DNA from: Desulfobulbus oligotrophicus
GTDB taxonomy: Bacteria > Desulfobacterota > Desulfobulbia > Desulfobulbales > Desulfobulbaceae
Assembly (NCBI RefSeq): GCF_016446285.1
Contig: NZ_CP054140.1
Span: forward strand, 2,399,501-2,463,500
Reading direction: 5' to 3'
DNA: 64,000 nucleotides
The translations under genes were made by a program, and so were the position numbers. The notes beneath the pieces were generated by a model. The model had not been told where the DNA came from and did no database searches. It worked only from the letters and a program-made list of their open reading frames with translations. Below, piece by piece: positions 54,786 to 64,000 of this stretch. The stretch's first letter is position 1. Every line of letters starts with the position of its first letter.

Positions 54786-55577
54786 TCAGGCGATCCTTGG
54801 AAAGCGTCGTTCAATGGCATGGGCAAGACTGGAAAGGGCAAGGGTAAGGACAAGATAGATGGCGGCAACCACAAACCAGACTTCAAAGGAAAGAAAGGTT
54901 TCTGCAACGATCATTCGTCCCTGCATGGTTAAGTCGGAGACAGCGATGGTGCTTACCAGGGCCGAATCCTTGATAAGAGAGACTGCCTGCCCGGTCAGTG
55001 GCGGTAAAACACGACGTACTGCCTGCGGCAGAATGACATGCTGAAAACTCTGCGACCGACTCAGTCCGAGACTGTAACAGGCTTCCCACTGTCCTCTGCC
55101 AATGGAAGTGATCCCGGCCCGAAAAATTTCTGAAGCATAGGCGCCTTCAAAAAGACTCAGTGCCAGGATAGCCGTGGTGGTCCTCTCAAAGTCGAACAAA
55201 GGGGCAATAACAAAATAAAGAAAAAAGATCTGCACCAACAGCGGAGTGTTACGGACTGTTTCAAGATAAAACCGGGCTGCCCCCCGACCGACAAAAGAAT
55301 TCGAAAGCCTGAGCATCGCAGTGCACAGACCGATTATCGTGGCACCCAGTATGCTGACCGCCGTTATTTCCAATGTGACCAGCAGTCCCTGCATAAGTGG
55401 ACCAAAGGAACAGGTACCATCGGAGCAGGTCCACAGGTAGCGCGGGATCTGTCGCCAATGCCAGCTGTAACCGAGTCGTTCAGCGCCACGCAGCACCAGC
55501 CAGATTAAGGCCAGACAGCTAACCGCAAAGGCAAACCAGTGAAGAAGTTGAGCAGACGCCCGGCGAGGAAGAGACAC
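54786..55577 (-). CDS. Polar amino acid ABC transporter permease
   Basis: 263 residues with about five membrane helices and the EAA loop EACYSLGLSRSQSFQHVILPQAVRRVLPPL; ETVRNTPLLVQIFFLYF is another family segment. A single permease of this type can homodimerise. Adjacent to its ATPase but with no binding protein or second permease nearby. Confidence 0.9.
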   Translation of the reverse strand: MSLPRRASAQLLHWFAFAVSCLALIWLVLRGAERLGYSWHWRQIPRYLWTCSDGTCSFGPLMQGLLVTLEITAVSILGATIIGLCTAMLRLSNSFVGRGAARFYLETVRNTPLLVQIFFLYFVIAPLFDFERTTTAILALSLFEGAYASEIFRAGITSIGRGQWEACYSLGLSRSQSFQHVILPQAVRRVLPPLTGQAVSLIKDSALVSTIAVSDLTMQGRMIVAETFLSFEVWFVVAAIYLVLTLALSSLAHAIERRFPRIA

Positions 55578-55805
55578 AGTATAAAAAACCTAACAGCAGA
55601 TTTGAACAGTCGTATGAACAGTGATAACCAAAGAATCAGCAAAGCGTGTATTCCATGAACACAACCGATGCTGTTGTCCACAACAGATGTACACCATCTG
55701 CGCCTTGTTTTTCAAGACAGGAATCGATTTACCGATCTTTGCCGACCGCCGCACAGACGATTATCTCCTGTTGCTCTTACACTGACCCTCGGGTAAAATT
55801 CGGCG

Positions 55806-57479
55806 ATGTTCTCTCCTGATCAACACGGCAACCCGCCGCCGCTTCTGACCATCGATAATTTTTCCCTCACCTTCCATGATGTTGAGGGTAACCGTTTCCC
55901 GGTTCTGCATGATATCTGCCTGCAGATCGCTGCCGGTGAATGCCATGCCCTGGTTGGTGAATCCGGCTCCGGAAAATCGGTGACTGCTCTGTCCATTCTC
56001 CGTTTGCTCGAAGAGACCAGCAGGATCGAACAGACCGGATCCATTCGTTTTGACGGCCAGGAAATAACCACGTTGCCCAAACAGAAGATCCGTGCCATCC
56101 GCGGCAACCGGATTGCCATGATCTTTCAGGAACCGATGACATCACTCAACCCGGTGTATACCATCGGCACCCAGCTGATGGAACCGCTGCTGCTTCACCA
56201 GTCCGTCTCCAAAGAGGCAGCCCACCGGATGGCCCTGCAGTTGCTTGAACGCACAGGTATCGATAACCCTGATGAACGTATCCGTTCCTATCCTCACCAG
56301 TTATCCGGTGGACAACGTCAGCGTGTCATCATAGCCATGGCCCTGGCCTGCCGGCCGCAGCTCCTGATTGCCGATGAACCGACCACAGCCCTTGATGTGA
56401 CCATCCAAAATCAGATTCTTGATCTCATCATCGACATTCAGCAGGAGTATGGGATGGCTGTCCTTCTCATCACCCATGACCTGCCGATGGTGAAGAAGAT
56501 TGCAGACACAGTTTCAATTATGCACTGCGGCCGAATCGTTGAACAGGGGGCTGTTGAAACCATCTTTTCCGCGCCCAGTAAAAAGTATACCAGGCACCTG
56601 CTAGCCGCTGTTCCCACCGGTATTCAGCAGACCCGCACCGGCGGACATAAGCTCATCGAAATCAACACGCTCAGCTGTAGCTTTACCATTAAAAGCCCCT
56701 GGACCAGTCTTTGGTCGCGGTCCGGACAGGTGCGCAAGGCCGTGGATGAGGTCAGTTTGACGCTTCATGCCGGCACCACCCTTGGTCTGGTCGGTGAATC
56801 CGGTTCAGGGAAAACCACTCTGGCAATGTGTCTTTTGGGCCTTCTTCCCTACAGAGGTTCAGTCACCTATATTCCGGAACCAGGTATCACCTACAGCCTC
56901 TCCAAGCTGTCAGGCCGGCGGTTCCGACCGTTGCGCAAAGAACTGCAGATCGTCTTCCAGGACCCCTTTTCATCGCTGTCACCACGGATGACCATTGCAC
57001 AGATCATTGCTGAAGGGCTGGAGGTGCATGGCCTTGGCGGCACAAAAAGTGAGCGGCAGTCTCTGGTTGAACAGGCACTCAACGATGTCGAACTTGACCC
57101 TGCCCTGGCAGGACGTTTCCCCCACGAATTTTCCGGTGGACAACGCCAGCGCATCGCCATTGCCCGTGCTGTTATTCTCAGGCCGAAACTGCTGATTCTC
57201 GATGAGCCGACCAGTGCCCTGGACATGACTATTCAAAAACAGATTCTGAGCTTATTGCGTCAGCTGCAAGACCGTTTTCAATTAACCTATATTTTCATTA
57301 CCCATGACCTGCGCACAGTCCGATCCGTTGCCGATCAGCTGGCGGTCATGCGTCAGGGCCGGATTGTTGAAAGCGGGCCGGCCGCAGCTTTGTTTGTCAA
57401 CCCGCAGCAGGCCTATACAAAACGACTTTTTGATGCCGCCTTTCATCGTACCCCCACTCAAGGAGGATATCCGCTATGA
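55806..57479 (+). CDS. Tandem ABC ATPase of peptide/nickel type (YejF/GsiA-like)
   Basis: 557 residues holding two complete nucleotide-binding domains. First: GESGSGKSVTA and LSGGQRQRVIIAMAL, with Walker B LLIADEPTTALD. Second (from residue 285): GESGSGKTTLA, FSGGQRQRIAIARAV and LLILDEPTSALD. Both lie in the oligopeptide class. No permease or binding protein is encoded beside it, so its partners are elsewhere. Its TGA overlaps the next ATG (ATGA). Confidence 0.9.
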   Translation: MFSPDQHGNPPPLLTIDNFSLTFHDVEGNRFPVLHDICLQIAAGECHALVGESGSGKSVTALSILRLLEETSRIEQTGSIRFDGQEITTLPKQKIRAIRGNRIAMIFQEPMTSLNPVYTIGTQLMEPLLLHQSVSKEAAHRMALQLLERTGIDNPDERIRSYPHQLSGGQRQRVIIAMALACRPQLLIADEPTTALDVTIQNQILDLIIDIQQEYGMAVLLITHDLPMVKKIADTVSIMHCGRIVEQGAVETIFSAPSKKYTRHLLAAVPTGIQQTRTGGHKLIEINTLSCSFTIKSPWTSLWSRSGQVRKAVDEVSLTLHAGTTLGLVGESGSGKTTLAMCLLGLLPYRGSVTYIPEPGITYSLSKLSGRRFRPLRKELQIVFQDPFSSLSPRMTIAQIIAEGLEVHGLGGTKSERQSLVEQALNDVELDPALAGRFPHEFSGGQRQRIAIARAVILRPKLLILDEPTSALDMTIQKQILSLLRQLQDRFQLTYIFITHDLRTVRSVADQLAVMRQGRIVESGPAAALFVNPQQAYTKRLFDAAFHRTPTQGGYPL

Positions 57480-57826
57480 TCTATCGGGCAGTCTTTCATG
57501 TTGACCTTGATGAGGTCAAACCCTTTGCCATTGCTCTGTCCAATATCAGTAACCTGCTACGCGCCATCCCGGAAAAACACTACGACCTGGTTCTGCTCTG
57601 CAATGGTCCGGCCGTCGTCCTGTTACAAAGTGATGCCTGTGCACCGCACCGGGAGGAGATCTGGCAGCTACAACAGGCCAGGGTGTCGTTTAAAGTCTGC
57701 CGTAATGCTTTAAATCGGTTTAATATTGATCCGGACAACCTGATTGAAGGCTGTGAGATCGTTCCCGCCGGAATTGTCACCTTAATTGAACTGCAGCAGG
57801 ATGGATACGCCTACATCAAACCCTGA
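57476..57826 (+). CDS. DsrE-like family protein
   Basis: 116 residues. The opening YRAVFHVDLDEVKPFAIALSNISNLL and the alternating strands and helices match DsrE/YchN-like folds, used in sulfur relay by sulfur-oxidising and sulfate-reducing bacteria. The usual active cysteine could be in FKVCRNAL. Overlaps the ABC gene (ATGA) and the uvrC start, so it lies in a tightly packed run. Confidence 0.65.
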   Translation: MIYRAVFHVDLDEVKPFAIALSNISNLLRAIPEKHYDLVLLCNGPAVVLLQSDACAPHREEIWQLQQARVSFKVCRNALNRFNIDPDNLIEGCEIVPAGIVTLIELQQDGYAYIKP

Positions 57827-59678
57827 CGCATTGCCCAAAGAGTCTTCTTCTCCGTTGAGTACGGACTTTCTGGCAACAGTCAGTCACGGACCAGGCGTGT
57901 ATCAGATGCTCGGTAAAAAAGAGGTCCTCTATGTGGGCAAGGCACGCGATCTTCGCAAACGCCTCAGTCAGTACGTCCATTATACCGGGCCTCCCCATTC
58001 AAAGACTGCCGCCATGCTCTCCCGTGTGGCACGGGTGGAAACCTTCCTCACCACCACGGAAAAAGAGGCACTGATTCTTGAAGCCTCTCTGATCAAACAA
58101 CACCGCCCCCGCTACAACGTCATCCTGCGTGACGATAAAAACTATCCGCTGATCAAGGTGACAACCAGTGAACCATGGCCCAGGGTCATCGTTACCCGTA
58201 AGCGGTTCCGGGACGGCAACCGTTATTTTGGCCCCTATGCGTCCTCTACGGCCATGCGTGCCACCATACAGTTACTCTCCCGTCTGTTTCCGTTACGCCG
58301 ATGTGCAACCATGCGTGAACGTTCCCGTCCCTGCCTCAACTTTCAGATGAACCGCTGCCTGGCACCCTGTGCGGGCAAAGTCGACTCTGCAGAATATCAG
58401 CGCATGGTGGAAAGTATCATCATGATCCTGGAGGGAAAGGCTGACAAGGTTATTGCAAAGCTCACCGCCAAAATGACAAACGCGGCCGCAGAACAGGCCT
58501 TTGAACAGGCGGCATTCTATCGGGATCAGATACAGTACCTCGAAAAGACCATAGAACATCAGGCTGTTGTTGCGACGCATGATCTGGATCAGGATGTCAT
58601 CGGGTTTCATCGACAGGATGCAGCTGTCGGCATTGCTGTGCTGTTTGTTCGAGGCGGTATGCTGACCGGCAGCCAGACTTTTTTCTTATCCGAACCTCTG
58701 GGTGATGACAGTACGGTGTTAACGCAGAGTATCCTGCAGTACTACAGCAACGATCGCCAGCCTCCGCGTGAACTTTTACTCCCCTTCTCCCTCGAAGATC
58801 AGGGACCGATCACTGAACGATTGGCAGAACTGCGCGAAGGGGCGGTTACTCTGCACACCCCTCAGCGCGGCAAACGGATGCAGCTGATGCGGATGGCCGG
58901 GACCAATGCTGCACAGATTTTTTCAGAACAGGCAAAAAAACAACAGTCCTGGAACAGTCTGGCCACTGCCCTGCAGACGAAGCTTCACCTGAAGAATCGT
59001 CCGGAAACCATTGAATGCCTGGATATATCCAACTTGCAGGGAAGGCAGGCTGTGGGCTCTTTAGTGTGCTTTATTCAGGGCGAGAAGGCTGCCGGCCGGT
59101 ATCGTCACTACCGTATTCGCTCTCAAGACACGCCGGATGACTACGCCATGATGCGGGAGGTTCTGGAACGGCGAATGCACAAGGCGGTTCATGAAAACGA
59201 TCCTCTGCCGGATCTGCTCCTGCTTGATGGCGGCAAAGGTCAGTTGGGAGTCGCGGTTGATGTACTGAACCGTTTCGACCTGCTGAATCGTATTGATCTG
59301 GTGGCCATTGCCGAAGAAAAAGAAGAAGAAGGTGAAAAACTGTTCCGGCCGGGACGAAAAAACCCGATTCTCCTGCAACCGCACTCACCAGTCCTGCTCT
59401 ATCTCATGCGGATACGTGACGAAGCGCACCGATTCGGTATCACTCACCATCGTCGACTACGCTCTAAAGATCAACTGCACTCCCGGCTGGACAACTTGCA
59501 GGGAGTGGGGCCACAGCGCAAGAAGTTATTGTTGCGCAGTCTGGGGAGTGTGCAGCGGGTCCTTGCCGCAGACCGCCAAACTCTGGCAGAAATTCCCGGT
59601 ATCGGATCCAGATTGTCTGAAAAAATTTATCAACAGCTTCACCCGAACAACGGCAGCAGCTCGGATGAGAAGGTTTAA
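57801..59678 (+). CDS. uvrC: Excinuclease ABC subunit C
   Basis: 625 residues from the ATG at 57801. GIY-YIG nuclease domain first (GPGVYQMLGKKEVLYVGKARDLRKRLSQY), then the UVR segment and a second nuclease domain (LLLLDGGKGQLGVAVDVL), and a final helix-hairpin-helix (LQGVGPQRKKLLLRSLGSV, IPGIGSRLSEKI). It makes both incisions during nucleotide-excision repair with UvrAB. It overlaps the DsrE-like gene. Confidence 0.97.
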   Translation: MDTPTSNPDALPKESSSPLSTDFLATVSHGPGVYQMLGKKEVLYVGKARDLRKRLSQYVHYTGPPHSKTAAMLSRVARVETFLTTTEKEALILEASLIKQHRPRYNVILRDDKNYPLIKVTTSEPWPRVIVTRKRFRDGNRYFGPYASSTAMRATIQLLSRLFPLRRCATMRERSRPCLNFQMNRCLAPCAGKVDSAEYQRMVESIIMILEGKADKVIAKLTAKMTNAAAEQAFEQAAFYRDQIQYLEKTIEHQAVVATHDLDQDVIGFHRQDAAVGIAVLFVRGGMLTGSQTFFLSEPLGDDSTVLTQSILQYYSNDRQPPRELLLPFSLEDQGPITERLAELREGAVTLHTPQRGKRMQLMRMAGTNAAQIFSEQAKKQQSWNSLATALQTKLHLKNRPETIECLDISNLQGRQAVGSLVCFIQGEKAAGRYRHYRIRSQDTPDDYAMMREVLERRMHKAVHENDPLPDLLLLDGGKGQLGVAVDVLNRFDLLNRIDLVAIAEEKEEEGEKLFRPGRKNPILLQPHSPVLLYLMRIRDEAHRFGITHHRRLRSKDQLHSRLDNLQGVGPQRKKLLLRSLGSVQRVLAADRQTLAEIPGIGSRLSEKIYQQLHPNNGSSSDEKV

Positions 59679-59805
59679 ATCCGGGTAGAAGAACGAACTG
59701 AGCCGGTTGTCAGGAGAGCATCATACCAGTCGTCCCACCAGCTGCTTGGCAGCATCCAATACAGACATGTCTGCCTTTAACAGCATGAACATCGATTGGC
59801 TACAG

Positions 59806-60525
59806 TTACGGTACAAAGTGAACCAGACTGACCTCATAGGCCAGCCGTTCATACAACCGCTTCTTCTTTTTTTCATCAAGATCAAGAAATTGTACTGCAA
59901 ACTGCTGATCAGTAACGCGGACGACACGTCCTTTTACACGAAAATCAATAATCAGCTCATCATGATCGGCAAAAATAATGTCCAGATCGATGATGCTGTC
60001 TGCAGTAAAAGTAACAGGAGATAACGGTTCAACGGCACACCCGCTAGCCGAAATGTTTACAATGGTTCCCTGTCCGGGTGTATCGTTGAATGCATACTGT
60101 ACCGACAAATTTTTAAGTTGAAACCTGACGGCATCTCGCTTCATTCCCTGCTCAAGTTTTATCTCCGCATCAGCGACACTCTCCGCAAGAACCGGCTTAA
60201 TGGTTTGGATCTTATTGTAAAAATTGATAATCTGTTTGGAGCTGATATTGTTGTTCCTGACAATCCGAACTGTTTCCCCAGCGTTGTTGGCAATTAAATA
60301 GTCGATTATTTTTTTGTACACTGAAAAACTGTTGATATACAGCAGGTTACATGCAGATATATCGCTGATCACCTCAAACCCTGCCCTGAGATCAGCTACA
60401 CAACACTGGACGTAAGAGAATAACTTCTCCAATGATTCCGCATCTATATTGCCGGAAATAGTAATATACAACCGATTTTTCTTAATATTGGCACCGGCTT
60501 TCACCATGGGTTTTGTCTTGGTCAT
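59806..60525 (-). CDS. PilZ-domain protein with STAS-like N-terminus
   Basis: 239 residues. The N-terminal half (MVKAGANIKKNRLYITISGNIDAESLEKLFSYVQ) resembles a STAS-type domain. The C-terminal half carries the PilZ signature: RDAVR (RxxxR) followed by NISASG (D/NxSxxG), the c-di-GMP binding residues. It is a likely c-di-GMP effector; target unknown. Confidence 0.8.
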   Translation of the reverse strand: MTKTKPMVKAGANIKKNRLYITISGNIDAESLEKLFSYVQCCVADLRAGFEVISDISACNLLYINSFSVYKKIIDYLIANNAGETVRIVRNNNISSKQIINFYNKIQTIKPVLAESVADAEIKLEQGMKRDAVRFQLKNLSVQYAFNDTPGQGTIVNISASGCAVEPLSPVTFTADSIIDLDIIFADHDELIIDFRVKGRVVRVTDQQFAVQFLDLDEKKKKRLYERLAYEVSLVHFVP

Positions 60526-61527
60526 AAGTGCACGGAATCTGTTGTGAACGTTTTGTTGGCTAGAAGAGAAAAATGGGGAGGAAGCAGCTTGAAAACGAGG
60601 ACGTACTACTTGCGTATATCAGCCGGATAACCGTGTTGTTTTGTCTTTGGAAATTTCTTTACGCGCCATGGCTCTGTCCATGGATTAGTGTCATGAAAAA
60701 TACATCCTCATATTACTTTAAAGTATATGTGCATTGTCTACACGTTGTCAAAGCATATGCACCTGTATTTAACCCGTACACACTTCAGCAAAACTTCAGC
60801 ATATCGGTGCCATTACAGTACATTTTAGCTGATATCCCCTGCCAGGATACATTGTGTTGTTTTTAATGCCGAACCGGACGTATTTCTCAGTGCGAACACC
60901 TGACACCTCTTGCATGCCCTGCAAACCTTTTTGAATAATATTATCGGAAAGACAGTCGTTTACTTGCCACAGTTTATGTATAACTAAAACAAGAACCAAG
61001 AGATGAGGGAAAAATTCAGCCATTCAGTAACCATGGGAGTTCGGCCCTCTTGAAGGCCGACAACGTCCAGCGCCACCGGAGGAAAGGGCCGTCCTGAGGC
61101 TGTGACGGCATGAAACATAGCCAAAAATGATGTGATTTCATTGATAGGATGAAGAGACAGACTGAAACAGTCAGATCGTGGTCCGGGAGCAGATTAGTCT
61201 TCAGGTTCTGACAGTATCCGATAGCCACTGCACTGTTGCTTTAAAGAGCATTGAGCCTGTTCGCTAAGCGATCAAACCCCACAACAGTGCATATATGCGG
61301 CGTAGCTGAAGAGCCCGGAAACAGTACCATTACCGAAATCCAGGGCATCCATTACTGTGGCAGCTGAATCTTCAGCAAGATGATGGCTTCAGTTCCTTTT
61401 CAGCCGGTAGCACGCAGCTCGTCCTTCATCCCCTGCAGCTTCTTCCTGATCAGGATCTTGCCACTGAACACGCACATTGTTCTTTAATGGACACTGTCAA
61501 AAAAAGCAGCCATGCAACGGTTTAAAA
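60526..61527. other. Long intergenic region, no gene recognised
   Basis: About 1 kb with only short, unconvincing frames. On the minus strand near 61400-61480 a stretch reads GKILIRKKLQGMKDELRATG, which looks protein-like but lacks a full gene around it and may be a remnant. No RNA gene or clear promoter recognised. Confidence 0.45.
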
Positions 61528-62601
61528 TCAAACCTGCTCCATGAAGGGATAATCAACATACCCCACCGGCCCTGCCTTGTAAAAGGTCGAAGGATTCGGT
61601 GTGTTGAGTGATGCTCCGGCCCGAATACGCTCCGGCAGATCAGGATTGGCAATATAGGCTGTTCCAAAGGCGATGGCATCAAATTGACCGGCACCGATGG
61701 CCTCCTCAGCCTCAGCTGCAGAATACCGTAAATTGGCTATCAGTACGCCCTGGTAATGTTCACGAAACGGTGTCAGAATATCGCCCTTTAATTCGCCCAT
61801 AACATCGCCACGGACCAGATGTATGTAACCAAGGTTGTACGCATTGAGTCGATCAGCAAGCCAGCAGGCCAGTCCAACGGGGTCACTGTCACCCATACTG
61901 TTGAAACTCGACAACAGAGACAGGCGAACCCCTACTCGATCACTGCTCCAGACTGTGCAAACCGCCTCTATCACCTCAAGCAACAGTCTTGCGCGGTTTT
62001 CAATACTGCCGCCATAAGGCCCGGTGCGCTTGTTACAGCCGTCTCGCAGAAATTGATCAAGTAAATACCCATTGGCGCCATGGAGTTCTATACCATCAAA
62101 ACCGGCCTTCTGTGCATTCAGTGCAGCCTGCCTGAACAGATCGATGATACCGGGCAGCTCGTTATCGAGTAACATCCGCGGTACCACATAATTTGCCTTG
62201 CCCCTGGGCGTATGCGTGTAATCATTGGTAATGGCTTCCGCACTGGCAGATACCGGTTCTATGCCCTCATTTATAAACGGATGACAGGCACGTCCACCGT
62301 GCCAAAGCTGCAGAAAGATTCTGCCTCCCTTCTCATGAACAGCCCTGGTGACCTGTTGCCAGCCCTCAACTTGCTTCTGATTATAGATTCCAGGTTCGGT
62401 CTGAAACGCCGAGTGTCCTTCCTGTATCATGGTCGCCTCGGCAATGATCAGACCGGCGCTAGCACGTTGGCCGTAGTATTCAGCCATCAGTGGAGTTGGA
62501 ATATGGGTGTGATCTGACCGGCAACGAGTTAATGGCGCCATACAGATTCGGTTTGGCAGTGTCAGCGTTCCAAGTTGCAGAGGCTGAAAAAGGTAGTGCA
62601 T
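61528..62601 (-). CDS. Old yellow enzyme-type NADH:flavin oxidoreductase
   Basis: 357 residues. FMN-binding TIM barrel with NRICMAPLTRCRS at the start, GGRIFLQLWHGGRAC, FDGIELHGANGYLLDQFLRDGCNKRTGPYGGSIENRARLLLEV and a C-terminal AFGTAYIANPDLPERI. The HGAN motif and the GGSIENR block mark the alkene/nitro-ester reductase group (NemA-like). It is usually a general detoxification enzyme; the actual substrate is not apparent. Confidence 0.9.
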   Translation of the reverse strand: MHYLFQPLQLGTLTLPNRICMAPLTRCRSDHTHIPTPLMAEYYGQRASAGLIIAEATMIQEGHSAFQTEPGIYNQKQVEGWQQVTRAVHEKGGRIFLQLWHGGRACHPFINEGIEPVSASAEAITNDYTHTPRGKANYVVPRMLLDNELPGIIDLFRQAALNAQKAGFDGIELHGANGYLLDQFLRDGCNKRTGPYGGSIENRARLLLEVIEAVCTVWSSDRVGVRLSLLSSFNSMGDSDPVGLACWLADRLNAYNLGYIHLVRGDVMGELKGDILTPFREHYQGVLIANLRYSAAEAEEAIGAGQFDAIAFGTAYIANPDLPERIRAGASLNTPNPSTFYKAGPVGYVDYPFMEQV

Positions 62602-62665
62602 ATCTATTCTCCAAAAAGACGTTTATCAGAAAATACAGCTGAGCAGGGATTGGCAGGCGTACCTG

Positions 62666-63532
62666 TCAAACCACCAGTCTGGTACGAGAACGTGCTTTCT
62701 GCTTTCCCTTTCTGGTCAGACCTATGGCCTGTGTGGCCTGTACAGCGATCTCCTCAATGGAACGGCCCTCCACATTAAGGATCTTTATACTATGCCGCAT
62801 ATACAGTTGTTTAGCCTGCTGCAGTTCTTTAGTACAGTTGGCTAAGCTGGCATAGGTGGAACCAGTGTATCGTTTTTCACGAATTGTATGCAGGTACCGT
62901 GGCGAACAGACCAGGCCAACCACCTTCTTCCGGTTGCGCACGATTTCCTTGGGCAGCTCATCTTTGTCAAGGTGATCTGAGGTGAGTGGAAAATTCGCTG
63001 CTTTGAGTTCCATGTGGGTGGCCAGATAGATGCTGACCGGAGTTTTTCCTGATCGCGATACACCTATGAGGATGATTTCCGCCTCATCATAGTCGTCAGG
63101 TTTGGTACCGTCATCATGTTCCAGGGAAAAATGAATGGCATCAACCCGTTTATCCATACGGGAAATGGTGAAGTGCCGGGAATATCCGGGTTCTCGTCTT
63201 GCCGGAATCTCAAGTGACTGCTCAAGCAACTCCAGGGTGCTAAGGAAAATATCAAAGAACCTAATCTCCGGGCAATTGAAGATGTTCCTGGTTTCCTGAT
63301 CCATAAGGGTGCAAAACACCAACGGCTGCATACCTTCAGACTGTTTGAGGATATGGGCCAGGGCGCGCTGAGCATCACTCGGGGTATGAACAAAGGGAAT
63401 TTTTTCCTCACGGAAACGAATCCCGGGAAACTGTGCCAACAGAGCCCGACCCATATCCTCAGCAAGGATGGCCGTAGATCCAGAGACATAGTAGACATCG
63501 TACATTTGAACTGCTGGTGCTGTCTCGTTCAT
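62666..63532 (-). CDS. ppsR: PEP synthase / pyruvate-phosphate dikinase regulatory protein
   Basis: 288 residues from the ATG at 63532. The DUF299 signature GVSRSGKTPVSIYLA (P-loop-like) and YYVSGSTAILAEDMGRALL are present. These bifunctional enzymes phosphorylate and dephosphorylate PEP synthase or PPDK in response to ADP and phosphate. The start overlaps the upstream gene by ATGA. Confidence 0.9.
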   Translation of the reverse strand: MNETAPAVQMYDVYYVSGSTAILAEDMGRALLAQFPGIRFREEKIPFVHTPSDAQRALAHILKQSEGMQPLVFCTLMDQETRNIFNCPEIRFFDIFLSTLELLEQSLEIPARREPGYSRHFTISRMDKRVDAIHFSLEHDDGTKPDDYDEAEIILIGVSRSGKTPVSIYLATHMELKAANFPLTSDHLDKDELPKEIVRNRKKVVGLVCSPRYLHTIREKRYTGSTYASLANCTKELQQAKQLYMRHSIKILNVEGRSIEEIAVQATQAIGLTRKGKQKARSRTRLVV

Positions 63533-63789
63533 TTTCGCTTGTGACAAAAGAGGCATCGATATTTGGGGGGATGGGTTTCCGGCAATTGATTTTTCTTCCC
63601 TGGTCCGTGACAGCTGTCACAGGCCTGTTCCGCCTCCTTTTTCCTCATGGTCATGAAACGTTCATGATCCTGATCCCGAGGAAGAGGTCGTGTGGTCTCA
63701 GGAGGCGCATTCAGTAAGAAGTAAAGAAGCAGGCAACTTCCCGTAAGAAACAGGATGTTTGCAAGAATCCTTTTGTATTTACTCATCAT
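63529..63789 (-). CDS. Small diheme cytochrome c-like protein
   Basis: 86 residues from the first of two ATGs at 63789. A longer start at 63861 has no better site. A hydrophobic segment (ILANILFLTGSCLLLYFLL) near the N-terminus could be an anchor or signal; two CxxCH sites (CDSCH and CLFCH) predict two hemes. Ends in the ppsR start (ATGA), so co-translation with a regulator is likely, an odd pairing for a cytochrome. Confidence 0.65.
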   Translation of the reverse strand: MMSKYKRILANILFLTGSCLLLYFLLNAPPETTRPLPRDQDHERFMTMRKKEAEQACDSCHGPGKKNQLPETHPPKYRCLFCHKRK

Positions 63790-63829
63790 AGGGTTGTCAA
63801 GGTAATGGGAACTGCTCGGCAGTTTCAAG

Positions 63830-64000
63830 CTAATCTGCCATTTCCAGATGCCGAAATGCAATCATTTTCGATCGCAAAAGCATAATCATCACCTCCATCA
63901 TCAGCGAACCAATACGCGGTCTGGCCATGACGGAAGCAAGAAGTCGCCTGTGCAAACCATGTTTTCGGACCAGCATCTGCAGCCGTTTAGGCGTATAATC
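63830..64000 (-). CDS. C-terminus of an unidentified protein (window edge)
   Basis: A minus-strand frame is open from the right edge to a TAG at 63830-63832, giving 56 residues. It is rich in M, L and R (RRLLASVMARPRIGSLMMEV). It lies upstream of the cytochrome gene and overlaps only its optional longer start. The fragment is too short to name. Confidence 0.45.
   Translation of the reverse strand, partial: DYTPKRLQMLVRKHGLHRRLLASVMARPRIGSLMMEVMIMLLRSKMIAFRHLEMAD

Noticed and set aside
60573-60866. 97-codon frame as a gene
   Set aside because: The translation is compositionally odd (C, Y, F rich), with no ribosome site or recognisable motif.

Overview
The window reads as a chromosomal piece of an anaerobic sulfur-cycling bacterium, most likely a Desulfobulbales/Desulfobacterota relative. 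This is inferred from the gene set: a tetraheme class III-type cytochrome, a pentaheme cytochrome that appears to need selenocysteine, a DmsABC-type molybdoenzyme, a DsrE-like protein, an anaerobic thiamine pathway using ThiH, and a sigma-54 regulator. No 16S or other taxonomic marker is present, so the assignment is tentative.

Layout. (1) 1-18.2 kb is the late half of a GC-rich siphovirus-type prophage, all on the + strand: portal C-terminus, protease/scaffold, capsid, head-tail connectors, tail tube, tail chaperone, tape measure, tail-tip genes, GH108 endolysin, holin and small accessory genes. It stops beside a tRNA-Pro(CGG). Integrase and early genes would lie left of the window. (2) 18.5-26.2 kb holds HU, an orphan LarE-like sulfurtransferase, a potABCD polyamine importer, an MFS carrier and a Gate-domain membrane protein. 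(3) 26.5-36.4 kb holds a FecR/DUF6600-type envelope protein, a DUF2325 protein, two multiheme cytochromes, pldA, two small proteins and folD. One diverged repeat of about 200 bp occurs twice here. (4) 36.6-47.1 kb is a minus-strand cluster: TSUP permease, sulfotransferase, DASS transporter, DmsB, DmsC, DmsA, TorD-like chaperone and a PrpR-type sigma-54 activator. A near-consensus -24/-12 promoter and an upstream inverted repeat precede it. (5) 48.1-53.7 kb holds an NFU protein, a SleB-like hydrolase, and a TPP-riboswitch operon thiS-thiG-thiH-thiF-thiE-thiC. (6) 54-64 kb holds polar amino-acid and peptide ABC components, a DsrE-like protein, uvrC, a PilZ protein, an OYE-type reductase, PpsR, a small diheme protein and the edge of one more gene.

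Two recoding signals stand out. The pentaheme cytochrome is interrupted by an in-frame UGA (33084-33086); the conserved reading frame continues, and a stem-loop whose apical loop contains GU lies about 22 nt downstream, as expected for a bacterial SECIS element. The DmsA catalytic subunit has its twin-arginine leader separated from the only good start codon by an eight-base homopolymer that puts the two out of frame by one. Either could be real recoding, a mutation or a sequencing error.

The region-4 cluster is the best candidate for an undescribed system. It joins a DMSO-reductase-like respiratory enzyme to a PAPS-type sulfotransferase and two anion carriers under apparent sigma-54 control. 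Its substrate cannot be told from sequence.
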